A stretch of DNA of 64,000 nucleotides from assembly GCF_001650715.1 (NCBI RefSeq), contig NZ_LWQT01000039.1, positions 1 to 64,000 on the forward strand, given 5' to 3'. Both the position numbers and the translations under genes were made by a program. The notes beneath the pieces were generated by a model. The model did no database searches. It was not told where the DNA came from and was given only the letters and a program-made list of their open reading frames with translations. This document shows positions 20,501-28,162 of this stretch, piece after piece (within the stretch, counting starts at the first letter, position 1; each line of letters opens with the position of its first letter). Source of the stretch: Paramagnetospirillum marisnigri. GTDB taxonomy: Bacteria; Pseudomonadota; Alphaproteobacteria; Rhodospirillales; Magnetospirillaceae.

Positions 20501-22313
20501 GCTGGTCGGCCACCGCCTTGACCACCACGGTGACATCGGCCAGGGCCTGGCTGGTGTCGGGGGCGGTGGCGTCGCCCAGCGCGGTGTTGCGGTCGGGAGT
20601 GTCGCCGCTGTTGCGGGCATCAAAATCCTCGGCCACGGCGCGCAGCTTGAAGGAAATGTCATCGTCCTTGTGGACGGTCTTCCAGCGCACATCCAGGTTC
20701 TGCAAGGAATCGGTGACGTTATAGCGACCGCCGGAGGGCACCAGGATCTCTCCCGCGGTATGGCCGTTGGCGGTGGTGGCATAGCGCAGCTCGGCGTCGG
20801 CGGGCAGATTCTCCAGCCACACCGTCAGGGTCTCGGTGCCATCGGAGGAATTGACATTGGCCGAGAGGTCCAGCCTGATCCAGGTGTCCTCGTTGCCGGT
20901 TCCGGACCCGGCGACGCTGGGGTCGACGATGCCCACATCGACACGCAGGTCCAGCGGGCCGTTGACGGCCACATCGCCGTTCATGCCCTCGGTGGTGGCG
21001 GAACGCACCTCGAAGGTGAAGTCGTCGGAAACATTATTCGGCGGCCGGACCTTGAGATCGGCCAGATCGGCGGGATCGACCTTCCACGACCCGGCCTTGA
21101 TCATCGTGCCGTCTTCCAGGGTCAGGTCGGAGGTCAGCAGGGTGCCGTGGTTGAGCTGGGTGCCCACCGGCATGTCGTGGCCGCCCCACGAGGCGCCGGG
21201 CTTGGGGGTGATGTAGACCGCCAGGGTCTCGGAACCATCGGCGTCCACCAACTGGGTGGTGATATGGCCACCCAGTGAAATCCAGCTGTTCTCCATGTCG
21301 GCCACATGGGTGACGGCGAGCGGCGGCTGGTCGGCCACCGCTTCCACATGCACCGGCAGGGTCTTGGTGATGGACGAGGTATCACCGTTGGATTCACGGG
21401 CGGTGGCGGTGACTTCGAAGGTCAGGTCACCGGAATAGTGCTCGGGCCGAACCAGATAGAGATCGGGGGCATTGGTGGGCCAGTCGAAAGTCCAGCTATC
21501 GCCGCTCTGGGTTCCCAGCGGGGTTCCCGAGGCATCGGAGAAGGTGAAGCCGTCGGGCACGCCCTTGATGGTGATGGTCAGGGATTCGGAACCGCCATCG
21601 CTGTCCTGCAGCTTGGGGTCGATATCCAGCTTCATCTTGCGGTCGCTGGGGGTGGTGCCGTTCAGATCCTCGATGCCGTCGCTGATGCCGAAATCGAGGG
21701 TGGGCGTCTGGGCCGTCGCCAAGGGATTGACCACGACATCTTCGGGCACTTCCACCGGCGGGGCCTCGGTCACGACAGGGGCCGCCACCTGCTGCGCGGC
21801 CGCCGGAGCCTCCTCGGGGGCCTCGGGCTCATCAATTCCCTCGGGCCGCGGATCGGGGCGGGGGTCTTCGACGCGATCCTGGGGCCGCTCCACCTGGATG
21901 GGCGGCGGGGTCGGGGCGTCGACGGCGAATTCCTGGACCTGGGCCTCGGGCTGCTGCTGCGGATGCGGGTTCTCGAACCGGGCATCGACCTGATTGTCCG
22001 GCTCCGAGGCGGGGGCCACATCCTGCTGGATGTTGTCGGCGGCGGGGGTGGCGGGGCCTTCGTTGATGCCGCCACCCACCATCTTCTCGAAAGTGGTGCG
22101 TCCGGCGCTCTGGACATTGGCGAAACCGGCGACGTCGTCGCCCTCGGCCTCGGAGGTATCCGCCAGTTCGTTCTCGGTGGCGTCGTCAAGACCTTCCTGG
22201 CCCTTGCCGTCCATGTGAAGGGCGTTCAGCGTGGTGACATTGGCGCTGTCGGCGCCCCCAACCTCATTCGAGGTCTCGGGTGTATTCGGCTGGCCCTGAT
22301 CGTCCTGGCTCAT
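11589..22313 (-). CDS. Giant type I-secreted repeat adhesin (Ig/cadherin-like repeats, RTX-like C-terminus)
   Basis: A 3574-residue, strongly acidic protein with no N-terminal signal peptide. Residues 1-210 are rich in Pro, Glu, Gln and Asp. From about 210 to 3300 there are many related beta-sandwich repeats recognisable by VADTPTL linkers, GNED/VEDKYAALNI segments and DVDGSETV-like calcium-site strings, as in VCBS/BapA-type surface proteins. The C-terminus (about 3463-3500) has RTX-like GSGGNDILL and GGAGIDQLW, consistent with a C-terminal type I secretion signal. GGGGAGAG upstream is a good Shine-Dalgarno. It is the last gene of an operon with two ABC proteins and an HlyD adaptor, so it is almost certainly their substrate and likely mediates adhesion or biofilm formation. 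Residues about 754-1425 include near-identical 299-residue units. Confidence 0.93.
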   Translation of the reverse strand: MSQDDQGQPNTPETSNEVGGADSANVTTLNALHMDGKGQEGLDDATENELADTSEAEGDDVAGFANVQSAGRTTFEKMVGGGINEGPATPAADNIQQDVAPASEPDNQVDARFENPHPQQQPEAQVQEFAVDAPTPPPIQVERPQDRVEDPRPDPRPEGIDEPEAPEEAPAAAQQVAAPVVTEAPPVEVPEDVVVNPLATAQTPTLDFGISDGIEDLNGTTPSDRKMKLDIDPKLQDSDGGSESLTITIKGVPDGFTFSDASGTPLGTQSGDSWTFDWPTNAPDLYLVRPEHYSGDLTFEVTATARESNGDTSSITKTLPVHVEAVADQPPLAVTHVADMENSWISLGGHITTQLVDADGSETLAVYITPKPGASWGGHDMPVGTQLNHGTLLTSDLTLEDGTMIKAGSWKVDPADLADLKVRPPNNVSDDFTFEVRSATTEGMNGDVAVNGPLDLRVDVGIVDPSVAGSGTGNEDTWIRLDLSANVNSSDGTETLTVWLENLPADAELRYATTANGHTAGEILVPSGGRYNVTDSLQNLDVRWKTVHKDDDISFKLRAVAEDFDARNSGDTPDRNTALGDATAPDTSQALADVTVVVKAVADQPSLTATGVGVEDKYISLNISSALVDAADGSENLTVYLTAPAGVVVNVYDAATGTYVAATPVTDAISLSNSTLGTATIPAGSYAVTAAQAAHYVRLTGYTAQSDGTNHDGAADLQVSVTSVATERGPEVTADSSEVFDRQSWRSVTVDVPVFGDADTPTTAVVDARQVINEDATYNLHTAIGGGHFAVETTNGVDSADGSQSIIALHVKPIEAGSRLFINGVEQTLPAADANGDRYWTLDPADVSSGRVTVAGPADWGSLNDALDKHFDVRSVTREADYAANTSGLFDGLTRTPTATSDWDRLTLGINPVADTPINLVANGIAVEDKYAALNISAASSDVDGSETVAYYIQPTATSPVGMVVKIADANGNLTDATRVDADFTLTDGTVVKAGSYMVTGAQAAQHVRVYGLDAQSDGANHNGNGDFNLGVTAVTSDGTTTAGASVNVAVTVFGDADTPTTAVVDDRQVINEDATYNLHTAIGGGHFAVETTNGVDSADGSQSIIALHVKPIEAGSRLFINGVEQTLPAADANGDRYWTLDPADVSSGRVTVAGPADWGSLNDALDKHFDVRSVTREADYAANTSGLFDGLTRTPTATSDWDRLTLGINPVADTPINLVANGIAVEDKYAALNISAASSDVDGSETVAYYIQPTATSPVGMVVKIADANGNLTDATRVDADFTLTDGTVVKAGSYMVTGAQAAQHVRVYGLDAQSDGANHNGNGDFNLGVTAVTSDGTTTAGASVNVAVTVFGDADTPTTAVVDDRQVINEDATYNLHTAIGGGHFAVETTNGVDSADGSQSIIALHVKPIEAGSRLFINGVEQALPADGYWTIDPADLAADKVTVAGPANWGDWSLDKHFDVRSVTREADHGANTSGLFDGLSRTATATSDWDRLTLGINPVADAPTLSASGIGVEDKYAVLNITTGLVDSDGSEQLSIYVSGLTGGRTLSAGTLLTDPITLANGTVIPAGSYQLTSAQLSGLKVQNLPLHSDDDFTLTVTSVATEKAADGTYTGPVAVTTVTPSVVVYGDADKPVSPVIEPAQTINEDDYYNLRTVIDPQTFAVNGQLVDTVRESLTNFRIKPIEAGSRLAISTDATITSGEIQALPASGYWTVSAADLFGGKVYVGGAANWSSLSSQLHFDIQVSTREADYNAGNSPTGLSDAGLTRSREAWSDWDRLTLQVNPVADATTVGASNTGNEDTAIGVTPTFTLVDTDGSEHLTGPVLFISSDPDMISGTLRVNGTVISGVDQGDGTTLWTIPESAVVSQGGSTSVFTLSGVTFTPSTHNANDMTYTIKVTTTDTDAGITHQTTATGAVINVTAVADQPTISVGSADVNSVVHLTEDTALNLGLVTNLVDGPNANPVGGAYNPDPEHFSSITLEQIPTGWTLLKDNHDGSYTQISISNGVADLTNLPLADVMLKPPTNLDLASASNYSFLFKSISAESENSSTATNSVSFKVVIDAVADTPTLQVTHVRTNEDVRVALDIRPAVTDTDGSESISDIFISGAPAGTLFYTGATGTTTVGTLGKLVNGAFVEDATGTVWRFAKADLTNLYLQPRPDSNQDFDLSVVARSTEANLGNNNDTADSIAQTLKVIVKGISDGVTFPDALHDGNVLVATGVEDNLVNPHFEQYNIVDVDAAGSVHGPETLSIVIKEIPANVTMSMTSGNEKYAKYLGTDANGNEQWSIDPNHLADVRFGVPANFSGTITGTVKLDLITTENDGDSLIASHDLRIVVTQDADAPSISVSSAIAEDGWDANGIPMTVTVNPGETVSGGIEEISNVTLVFNTADLAAFPPLTVRWNNTDYAIADLPTDASGNHVLDVTSGYNTATNQVSGLSIKGLPEDWSKDVPFKVSGTSSEYNADGTIFDSETRTVNGSVQISAVVDTPATFTVTDTDALTAGNQASGQVGSQIDLGLSLTLGDLDGSEPSSMYFVIAGVPNGVILTDTNNSVVNAGNGYWIVPYTAGSAGWHLYASSQLRTGEADLTIRAVLKDNDPDGGTVTDTFDQTLHLKITDADGHYGNGYNWWSDPNIPVLNPPSINATPKPGTEDVNFSLDNVSASPAATNGGTVTAIVVGTQQAGVSISSSAGWDNPFTGEHVIKPADIGTLTVNPPDDFAGDVKVNLKAVATDGDLTATTSTPNGGLVVATLDPDTDGASVSITAANSTEDFAGIPFTLDFQERDNDFSEIIANGGVITITLPSGSQLLLNGVAQTGTNGTYSLNVSDFGVSDFNASGHIALNGLSVVPPAHYHGSLTISASITVTEAGDTLSLHGDDASAINVLTTGSKTITLTAVADDPTITAANVSGNEDSWITFNVSIDAPDVVGGGTYSSEYLSIKLSGMPANAVIDGALKNSDGSWTVKDANVSLVQVNGAWKVQLSNVKILPPQDDSGTYTLTVDAYTLEPSNKSIAHSSGSFTVTVAGVADTPTVDPVAVNNGSEDVALPITLNAQLIDLSETLSVTITGVPTGASFVDAAGNAIGTDLGGGSWKLEDGDLFTRAGNAVTAKPLFFLGKLHESGSWAMTATATSVDGLTTATSYTQAFSITLAGVADTPTLTLTDLTSAADGYFASGNEDSKIAINIAAATPDSDSETVEVLISGAPAGSVLYNGATAINVSGDGFWHVPSNLLDANLKIQPPSNWNGDITLTVKAHTTEGATNGYSAEQSLVVHVNAINDAPDMVLSGASGQSEVGAITSPIYVIPEGTNNYININDNADGVANPDLTRMDISITTGALTGDGISMVGLQPRLDINGDLAVDFNGHTFGINFNQGTHTLSLTGTADANTYEALAEQLILTNPSGAMAPGVRTLEIKVYDAAGATDTVQTTATIGDVAQNQGVTLAGDTLGTVQWSATGATTLLGSGGNDILLVAGGDAVSSINGGAGIDQLWMQTTAHGHGDWLYAMDANNDIIATSASHPDTGEFIVHLSQGSATIDNTNHEVVFNNAAGTITFGDTAQQIAFAQIEKLTS
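18041..20054. repeat. 897-bp near-identical in-frame tandem repeat within the adhesin gene
   Basis: 18041-18937 and 18938-19834 look identical wherever I compared them, and a third, partial copy (19835-20054) matches with about four substitutions before diverging. The 897-base period equals exactly 299 codons, so copy number can change without a frameshift. The near identity at third-codon positions implies recent duplication or ongoing gene conversion, unlike the diverged repeats elsewhere in the gene. Confidence 0.93.
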
Positions 22314-22351
22314 GACACTCTCCCCAATCTATCGGAAACGCGGAAACCCCC

Positions 22352-23704
22352 TCAGCGTTCCCGGAAAGCCTGCGCAAGCGACACATGGATCGGCTTCAGC
22401 AGATACTGAAGCAACGTCTTGTCGCCGGTGATGATATCGGCCTGCACCGTCATGCCGGGAAGAATCGGATTTTCGCCGGATTGGGAGCCCACATAGGGCT
22501 TTTCCAGCACGATCCATCCCTTGTAGTACGGAGAGGCATCCTTTTCGTCGATGTAAGTGGTCGCCGAAATCTGCTTCAGCAGACCCTTGACGGTTCCGTA
22601 ACGGACAAAGTCATAGGTGGCGACCTTGAGAATGACCTGCTGGCCTTCTCGCAGATGGCCGACATCGCGGGTGCTGATCTTGGTTTCCACCTGCAATTCG
22701 CCGTCCACCGGCACGATCTCCATGACCATGCCGCCCGCCGGGATCACGGCGCCCACGGTCTTGGCCTTGAGATTCTGGACATAGCCCTTGACCGGGGCGG
22801 TGATTTCCAGCCGCTTGACCCGGTCCTCAAGGCGGAGGATGGCTTCCTCCACCTGCGACAGTTCGGCGGTGACGGTGCCTAGGTCGTTGAAGGCGTCCTG
22901 GCGCAGATTGGCGTCCAGGTCGATGGCCCGCTTTTCCAGCTCGTCCAGCGCCTTGCGGGCGGTCTGCTCCTGGCCCTGCATGCGCGACAGCTCGGATTCC
23001 ATGGCGGCGCGCTGGCGCCGGGCGGCGAAGACGCTGATCTTGCTGGAGACGCCTTCCTTGAAGGCGTCCTCGCGGATCACCTCTTCCTCTCCCAGCAGCT
23101 TCAACTGCTCGCGCACCGCATGCTGCTGCTGGCGGACCGCCTTGATTTCCTCGCGCTTTTGCTGGATCTGCTCGTCGATGACGGCGTGCTGGGACATCCA
23201 GCGTTCAGTATTGGCGCGCAGGATGTCGCTCTGGTCCGAGGCCAGGCCCTGGAACTTGGTGGCGGTCTTGGTGAAATTGGCCTCGCGGCCCTCGGTGAAG
23301 GCGCGGATGCGCTCGGCCCGCACACTCAGCGCGGCGCGACGGCTGACCGCCTGCTCCAACTCGGCCTGGGCCTGGACCGGGTCGAGGCGCAGCAGCACCT
23401 GCCCCTGGCTGACCATGGCGCGGTCCTCCACCAGGATGTCGCGGACGATGCCGCCTTCCAGATGCTGCACCACCTGCACCGAGCGCGACGGCACCGCCGA
23501 GCCGAAGGTCACCGCCACTTCGTCGATCTTCAGGAAGCTGGCCCACAGGATGAACGCCAGCAGAACCAGCGAGACCAGTATCACCATGGCGCGCGAGACC
23601 GCGGAGGTCCCGCCCTCCTCGACGATGGCGTACTGGGCGAGGTGCCTGATCTGGCGCGATCCCCGCTCGGGTCTGGTGTTGTTCAGCAGCGCTTCTTGCG
23701 CCAT
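22352..23704 (-). CDS. HlyD-family periplasmic adaptor of the type I secretion system
   Basis: A 450-residue membrane-fusion protein linking inner-membrane ABC transporter and outer-membrane channel. It has a short cytoplasmic N-terminus, one transmembrane helix (about 39-60, AMVILVSLVLLAFILWASFL), a lipoyl/barrel-sandwich half (VQVVQHLEGGIVRDILVEDRAMV), a long coiled-coil central region (about 100-290, rich in Gln, Glu and Arg) and the second barrel half (VKGYVQNLKAKTVGAVIPAG). Overall layout resembles LapC/PrsE. AAGGAAGAGAG gives a strong Shine-Dalgarno. It lies 38 bases upstream of the adhesin and 33 bases after the second ABC gene. Confidence 0.95.
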   Translation of the reverse strand: MAQEALLNNTRPERGSRQIRHLAQYAIVEEGGTSAVSRAMVILVSLVLLAFILWASFLKIDEVAVTFGSAVPSRSVQVVQHLEGGIVRDILVEDRAMVSQGQVLLRLDPVQAQAELEQAVSRRAALSVRAERIRAFTEGREANFTKTATKFQGLASDQSDILRANTERWMSQHAVIDEQIQQKREEIKAVRQQQHAVREQLKLLGEEEVIREDAFKEGVSSKISVFAARRQRAAMESELSRMQGQEQTARKALDELEKRAIDLDANLRQDAFNDLGTVTAELSQVEEAILRLEDRVKRLEITAPVKGYVQNLKAKTVGAVIPAGGMVMEIVPVDGELQVETKISTRDVGHLREGQQVILKVATYDFVRYGTVKGLLKQISATTYIDEKDASPYYKGWIVLEKPYVGSQSGENPILPGMTVQADIITGDKTLLQYLLKPIHVSLAQAFRER

Positions 23705-23737
23705 GGTCTCTCTTCCTTGTCAGAAAAAACCTGGGTC

Positions 23738-25975
23738 CTAGAAAAGCCCTGGCGGCAGCCGTCCGGCGACCTGGGACGCAGGTCCGGCCATGCGGACCTG
23801 GCCCTGAATCAGCACGACGATCTTGTCGGCCAGCTTGAGATGACTGGGACGGTGGGTGACCAGCAGCACGGTGCTGTGGCCGCGCATGCGTTCCAGCGTC
23901 TTCATGAATTGGCGGTCGGAGACGAAGTCCAACGTCGCCGCCGGCTCGTCGAACAGGGTGATGGGGGCACGCTTCAGATAGGCCCGGGCCAGCGACAGGC
24001 GCTGGCGCAACGAGGTCGGCAGGCGGTCGGTACGGGCATCGCCCACCCTTGTGTTGAAACCGTCCGGCAGTTCCAGGATATCCTCGAGCACACCGGCCTC
24101 GTCGCAGGCCCAGCGGATTTCGTCGTCGCTGGCGGTGGGGCTGACCAGCCGCAGATTCTGGGTGATGGTGCCGAAGAACAGCTCGGCCCGCTGGGGCACA
24201 TAAGCGACGATACGCCGCAGTTCCAGCGGGTCCAACTGGCGGATGTCGATGTCGTCGATCAGCACCGCACCGGTCTGGGGGCGGTACATGCCGAGAGCCA
24301 GCTTCAGCACCGAGGACTTGCCCGAACCATTGGGGCCGACCACCGCGACCACATCACCGGGATCGGCCTGGAACGAAACGCCTAGCAGGGCCGGATCGGC
24401 TTCGGGCGAATAGCGCAGCGAGACGTTATTGAAACTGAGCCGTCCCTTGAGTGCGGGCGGCGACTGGATGGAGGCGGCGGCGACCCGTTCGGGCCGCAAC
24501 TGCATCAGTCGGTTGATCTGGGCGATGGAGGACTGCACCCGCTCGATCTGGGTGGCCAGCGAGAAACCGGTCTGCAAGGGGCGAAGGACCCACCACACCA
24601 CCATCATGGAGGCCATCAACTGGCCAACGGTCATGGTGCCGCCCAGTACCCGCTCGACACCCCAGGCCAGGGTGGTGACGCCGGCGGCGGTCACCAGCCC
24701 CTGCGACACGGCCGCCACGGCGGCATTGGTCCGCGCCGAGGAATGGGCCTTCAGCACCGCGTCGGCCGACAGGTTGCGGTAGCGGTCGTACCACACGTCG
24801 GAGGCACCCGCCTCCTTGATGATGCGGGGATTGGACAGGGATTCCACCAGGAATTCCTGACGCTTGGACGAGGCGCGGGCCAGGGCGTTGGCGCGATCCA
24901 CCACCAGAGGGCGGACCACCCAGGCCAGCAGGAGGAACAGCAACACGGCGCCGATGGGAACGAAAACCAGGGGCCCGCCCAGCACCGCCATCAATATGAG
25001 GAAGATGAACACGAAAGGCGCTTCCGCCAGCGAGGTGGCCAACGGACCGGTAAAAAACTCGCGGATCATCTCGAAATCGCGCATGCGCGCGATCTGGCTG
25101 TTGGAATTGGCCTGCTCGGTATAGGACGGCGCCAGCATCATCAGGCGGCGGAACACCGCGATGCCCAGCAGATGGTCCAGCCGTGCGCCCACATAGGCGA
25201 TCATGCGCGAGCGCAGGCTGCGGATGGCATGGTCGCCCGCCAGCGCCAGGCCGACGCCCCCCAGCAACGCCACCAGCAGACCCCACGATCCCGATGGCAG
25301 ATACTGGTCGTAGACCGACATGATGAAGATGGGGGTGGCCAGGATCAGTACGTTGGAGATCATGCTGGCGACCATCATGCGGCCGATCATGGGGAAGAAG
25401 CGCTTGGTGATGGTGCCCACATAGTCGCGGGGCGCCTCTTCCTGCTGCAGCCGCGTGGTCTCGTCCAGCGGCTTGAACAGCCAGACCGAGCCGGACTCTT
25501 GCGGGGTCATGACATTGACATAGGTGCGGGTAGCCGAATCAAAGGCCCGCACCACGCCGTCGCGGGCCGGCTCGACCAGCACCATGGCCATGCCGTCGCC
25601 ATCGGGCACGAACAGGCAGGGCAGCAGCCGCAAATCCAGCTCGCACGGGCGGATGGTCAGCGAGCGGCTGGTAAAGCCCAGATTGGCCATGACGTTGAGC
25701 ACGTCGGTCAGGTCGAGCTTCTCGGCGAAATGGGGCAGGGATTCGGCGATGTGCACCACATTGCCGGTCCAGTTCAGGGCGGTCAGCAGCGGCAGGATGC
25801 AGGCGGCAACATCGGTGACGGCATGGAACCCGCCCAGCCGCCCGCTGGCGGCCAACTCTTCGGTCAGCTCCACCTCCGAGACGTGCTGTCCCCAGGTGAT
25901 CCGGCCGCCGGGCGGCGGGATCGAGGTGGTGGGGGCGGTCGCGGCGGCGACGGCGAGTTCGTGTTGCGGGTTCAC
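23738..25975 (-). CDS. Type I secretion ABC transporter with N-terminal C39-like domain
   Basis: A 745-residue exporter half: an N-terminal domain (about 25-160) in the position of a C39 peptidase-like domain but without a visible Cys-His catalytic pair, a membrane domain (about 170-450) and an ATPase domain. Walker A is GPNGSGKSS (about 545) and Walker B ITLFDEPA; the H-loop His is kept (LLVTHRPSH). The ABC signature is degenerate: TSLRQRLSLARA replaces LSGGQ. GTG start overlapping the upstream ABC gene by 4 bases (GTGA). C39-like domains lacking catalysis recognise RTX substrates in HlyB-like systems. With the preceding gene it probably forms a heterodimer that exports the adhesin. Confidence 0.93.
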   Translation of the reverse strand: MNPQHELAVAAATAPTTSIPPPGGRITWGQHVSEVELTEELAASGRLGGFHAVTDVAACILPLLTALNWTGNVVHIAESLPHFAEKLDLTDVLNVMANLGFTSRSLTIRPCELDLRLLPCLFVPDGDGMAMVLVEPARDGVVRAFDSATRTYVNVMTPQESGSVWLFKPLDETTRLQQEEAPRDYVGTITKRFFPMIGRMMVASMISNVLILATPIFIMSVYDQYLPSGSWGLLVALLGGVGLALAGDHAIRSLRSRMIAYVGARLDHLLGIAVFRRLMMLAPSYTEQANSNSQIARMRDFEMIREFFTGPLATSLAEAPFVFIFLILMAVLGGPLVFVPIGAVLLFLLLAWVVRPLVVDRANALARASSKRQEFLVESLSNPRIIKEAGASDVWYDRYRNLSADAVLKAHSSARTNAAVAAVSQGLVTAAGVTTLAWGVERVLGGTMTVGQLMASMMVVWWVLRPLQTGFSLATQIERVQSSIAQINRLMQLRPERVAAASIQSPPALKGRLSFNNVSLRYSPEADPALLGVSFQADPGDVVAVVGPNGSGKSSVLKLALGMYRPQTGAVLIDDIDIRQLDPLELRRIVAYVPQRAELFFGTITQNLRLVSPTASDDEIRWACDEAGVLEDILELPDGFNTRVGDARTDRLPTSLRQRLSLARAYLKRAPITLFDEPAATLDFVSDRQFMKTLERMRGHSTVLLVTHRPSHLKLADKIVVLIQGQVRMAGPASQVAGRLPPGLF

Positions 25976-27747
25976 GACGCGTGTCCGATCTTGGCGGCGG
26001 GAGACGCGATGGCCGCTCCGGTGTTGGGGACGGTGGTCAGGACCGGCGGCGGCTGGCTGGGCGGCTGCGGTGCGTCAAGGCGGAACCGCACCGGGTTGAC
26101 GGCGGTGTCCTCGATCTTGAACAGGCGATCCGCCAGCTTTTGCAGCGACGGGCGCAACGTGACCATGATCAGGGTGGTGTCGCGGTCCAGGGCCTCGAAA
26201 TACTGGCGCAGACGCTCATCGCCCTGGCTGTCCATGGCGGCGTTGGCCTCGTCGAACAGCAGGATGCGGGGCTGGCGGGTCAGGGCGCGCACCACGGCGA
26301 TACGCTGGGTGACGCCGCGCGGCAGGGCCTCGGCCGAGCCTTCGCCCACCCTTGTGTTGTAGCCCTGGGGCAGGCGGTATACCACTTCGTCCAGGCCAAG
26401 GTCGCTGGCGATGCGAAGCGCCACCCGCCGAAGGCTCGGCTTGAACATGGTGAGGTTTTCCAGGATCGTGCCGCGGAACAGTTCGCCGCGTTGGGGCACG
26501 AAGGCGACGCCCCCCGATTCCTGGGCATTGCGATAGCAGTCGGCCACCGGCATGCCGTCGAGAAGGATTTCGCCCGAGCTGGCGATGGAGCTGCCATACA
26601 TCAGGCGCAGCAGGGTCGATTTGCCGCTGCCGTTATCGCCTGAAATGGCGATGCGCTCGCCGTGCTCGATGCTCAGCGAGACATGCTCGAAGATGGGCGC
26701 GTGTTTACCATAGGCGAAGGTGACGTCGCGGAATTCCACCGAACCCCGGCTGATCTGGGCGGGCCTGGCCAGTTCGCTATGCTCGGAGGGCAGATCGAAC
26801 AGCCCCTGGAACCGTTCGCGCATCATGTCGGCGGATTGGAAGCGGCCCCACATGGCCACCACCTTCTGCACCGGCTGCAATATGCGCCCCATCAGCAGGG
26901 TGCAGGCGGACAGACCGCCGACGGTCAGACTGTTATCCACCACCAGCATGGCGCCGATCACCACCACGACCAGGGTGGAAATCTGGGTGAAGGTGGCGCC
27001 GTTGGACAGCACCCCGGCATTGCTCAGCACCACCTTGTGCGACGCCTTGGCCACCGCGTCCTGCAGGCGGGCAAGGCGCTGGATCATCTGGGTCTCCATG
27101 GCCATGGACTTGATGGCGTGAATCCCCTGGATCGCCTCGATGGTGAAATTCTGGCGCCGGTCGCGGATGGTGTTGAAATCCTCCGTATTCTTCTCGGCCT
27201 TGGCCGAACCGCTCAGCGCCACCAGGACGATCAGCGCCACCATGGCCAGGGGGGCCAGCACCAGGGCACCCGCCAGATACCAGAAGGTCACCAGGAAGAT
27301 CAGCACGAAAGGCAGGTCGCAGGCCACCAGGGTCCAGTGCTCGGTGAACACTTCGCGGACCATGGGCAGGCCGGAGAAGCGCTCGATCAGATCACCGGCG
27401 CCGGTCTGCTCCAACTGGTCGGCGGGCGCTCCCATCAGGCGCCCGAAGGCGCGGCATCCGGCATTGTGCTCGATCTGCGATCCCATCCAGCTGATGATAT
27501 CGGCGCGGGCCACGCGGATCACCGCCTCCATGGCCACCACCAGGATGACGCCAGAGATCATCAGCATCAGGGTGCCGCCCGAGCTGTTGGGAATGATGCG
27601 GTCATAGACCTGCAACAGCGCCAGCGGTAGCGCCAGCGCCAGCAGATTAAGGGCGACCGATGCCGCGAGTACATAGACGGCATCCCGCCTGTTGGCCGTC
27701 GTGACCCACAGGTCGAGCCCAAAGCGTGCCTTAAGCTTCTCCAACAC
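25972..27747 (-). CDS. Type I secretion ABC transporter half with degenerate ATPase motifs
   Basis: A 591-residue ABC exporter half without an N-terminal peptidase-like domain. The membrane domain spans about residues 20-310. In the ATPase domain Walker A GDNGSGKST (about 370) and Walker B LLFDEA (about 498) are intact, but the signature reads PRGVTQRIAVVRA and the H-loop reads MVTLRPS, so the switch His (near 530) is Leu. It is the first gene of the secretion operon, GTG start, and overlaps the next ABC gene by 4 bases. Pairing of two differently degenerate subunits suggests an asymmetric heterodimer with one or both sites impaired. Confidence 0.92.
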   Translation of the reverse strand: MLEKLKARFGLDLWVTTANRRDAVYVLAASVALNLLALALPLALLQVYDRIIPNSSGGTLMLMISGVILVVAMEAVIRVARADIISWMGSQIEHNAGCRAFGRLMGAPADQLEQTGAGDLIERFSGLPMVREVFTEHWTLVACDLPFVLIFLVTFWYLAGALVLAPLAMVALIVLVALSGSAKAEKNTEDFNTIRDRRQNFTIEAIQGIHAIKSMAMETQMIQRLARLQDAVAKASHKVVLSNAGVLSNGATFTQISTLVVVVIGAMLVVDNSLTVGGLSACTLLMGRILQPVQKVVAMWGRFQSADMMRERFQGLFDLPSEHSELARPAQISRGSVEFRDVTFAYGKHAPIFEHVSLSIEHGERIAISGDNGSGKSTLLRLMYGSSIASSGEILLDGMPVADCYRNAQESGGVAFVPQRGELFRGTILENLTMFKPSLRRVALRIASDLGLDEVVYRLPQGYNTRVGEGSAEALPRGVTQRIAVVRALTRQPRILLFDEANAAMDSQGDERLRQYFEALDRDTTLIMVTLRPSLQKLADRLFKIEDTAVNPVRFRLDAPQPPSQPPPVLTTVPNTGAAIASPAAKIGHAS

Positions 27748-28162
27748 TCACGATCCTAGATGGCTTCCCTTATCCTCAGGTTAGTTGATCGGGCGGCAAG
27801 TAGTCAAATGTCAATGTGTAGTTCAAAGTGTAACGAAGATGCGAATGCATTAGTCCCACGACAGTCTGGTGGCTTTGGTGGGTCTGTCCGTGTCGGGATG
27901 TCACAACTTGTCACTATTTTGGATGTGGCGGAGCTGCAAGAACCGGCATTGGGCTGATTACTGCCCCTCCCAAAGGGTCTATGTCCTGTGTCAGGGGCGT
28001 GGAGGCGGCTCGCTCGCGGGCACACCCGGACTCCTGGTGCTTTGAGGGGATACTAGTATATCCTCTGACGATACTTTGACCGGAAAATGCGGTTTCTGGC
28101 CGGGGCACACATGGCCGGAGAGACGGCGAAGACCGTCGGTCAATCCTGGGAGGATGCAGTTC
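27748..28162. other. Divergent intergenic region, T1SS operon / CoA-transferase
   Basis: 415 bases with the promoters of both divergent units. The part near the secretion operon is A/T-richer and on the minus strand holds repeated TTTGAACTAC and TTTGACTAC strings and one TTGACA (about 27795-27830), which could be -35 or operator elements, without a good -10. The 3' part ends with a clear GGGAGGA Shine-Dalgarno at about 28148-28154 for the CoA-transferase. Short open frames here look non-coding. Confidence 0.4.

Noticed and set aside
12177-21278. A continuous plus-strand open frame of 3033 codons opposite the adhesin gene
   Set aside because: Its predicted protein is a low-complexity run of Gly, His, Ala, Val and Asp without domains, which arises from the antisense of a GC-rich repetitive gene. 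The minus frame has family repeats, a Shine-Dalgarno and operon context.
28076-28162. Longer N-terminus for the CoA-transferase
   Set aside because: The extra residues (Arg/Pro-rich) do not fit the family and the ATG at 28163 has a well-placed GGGAGGA.
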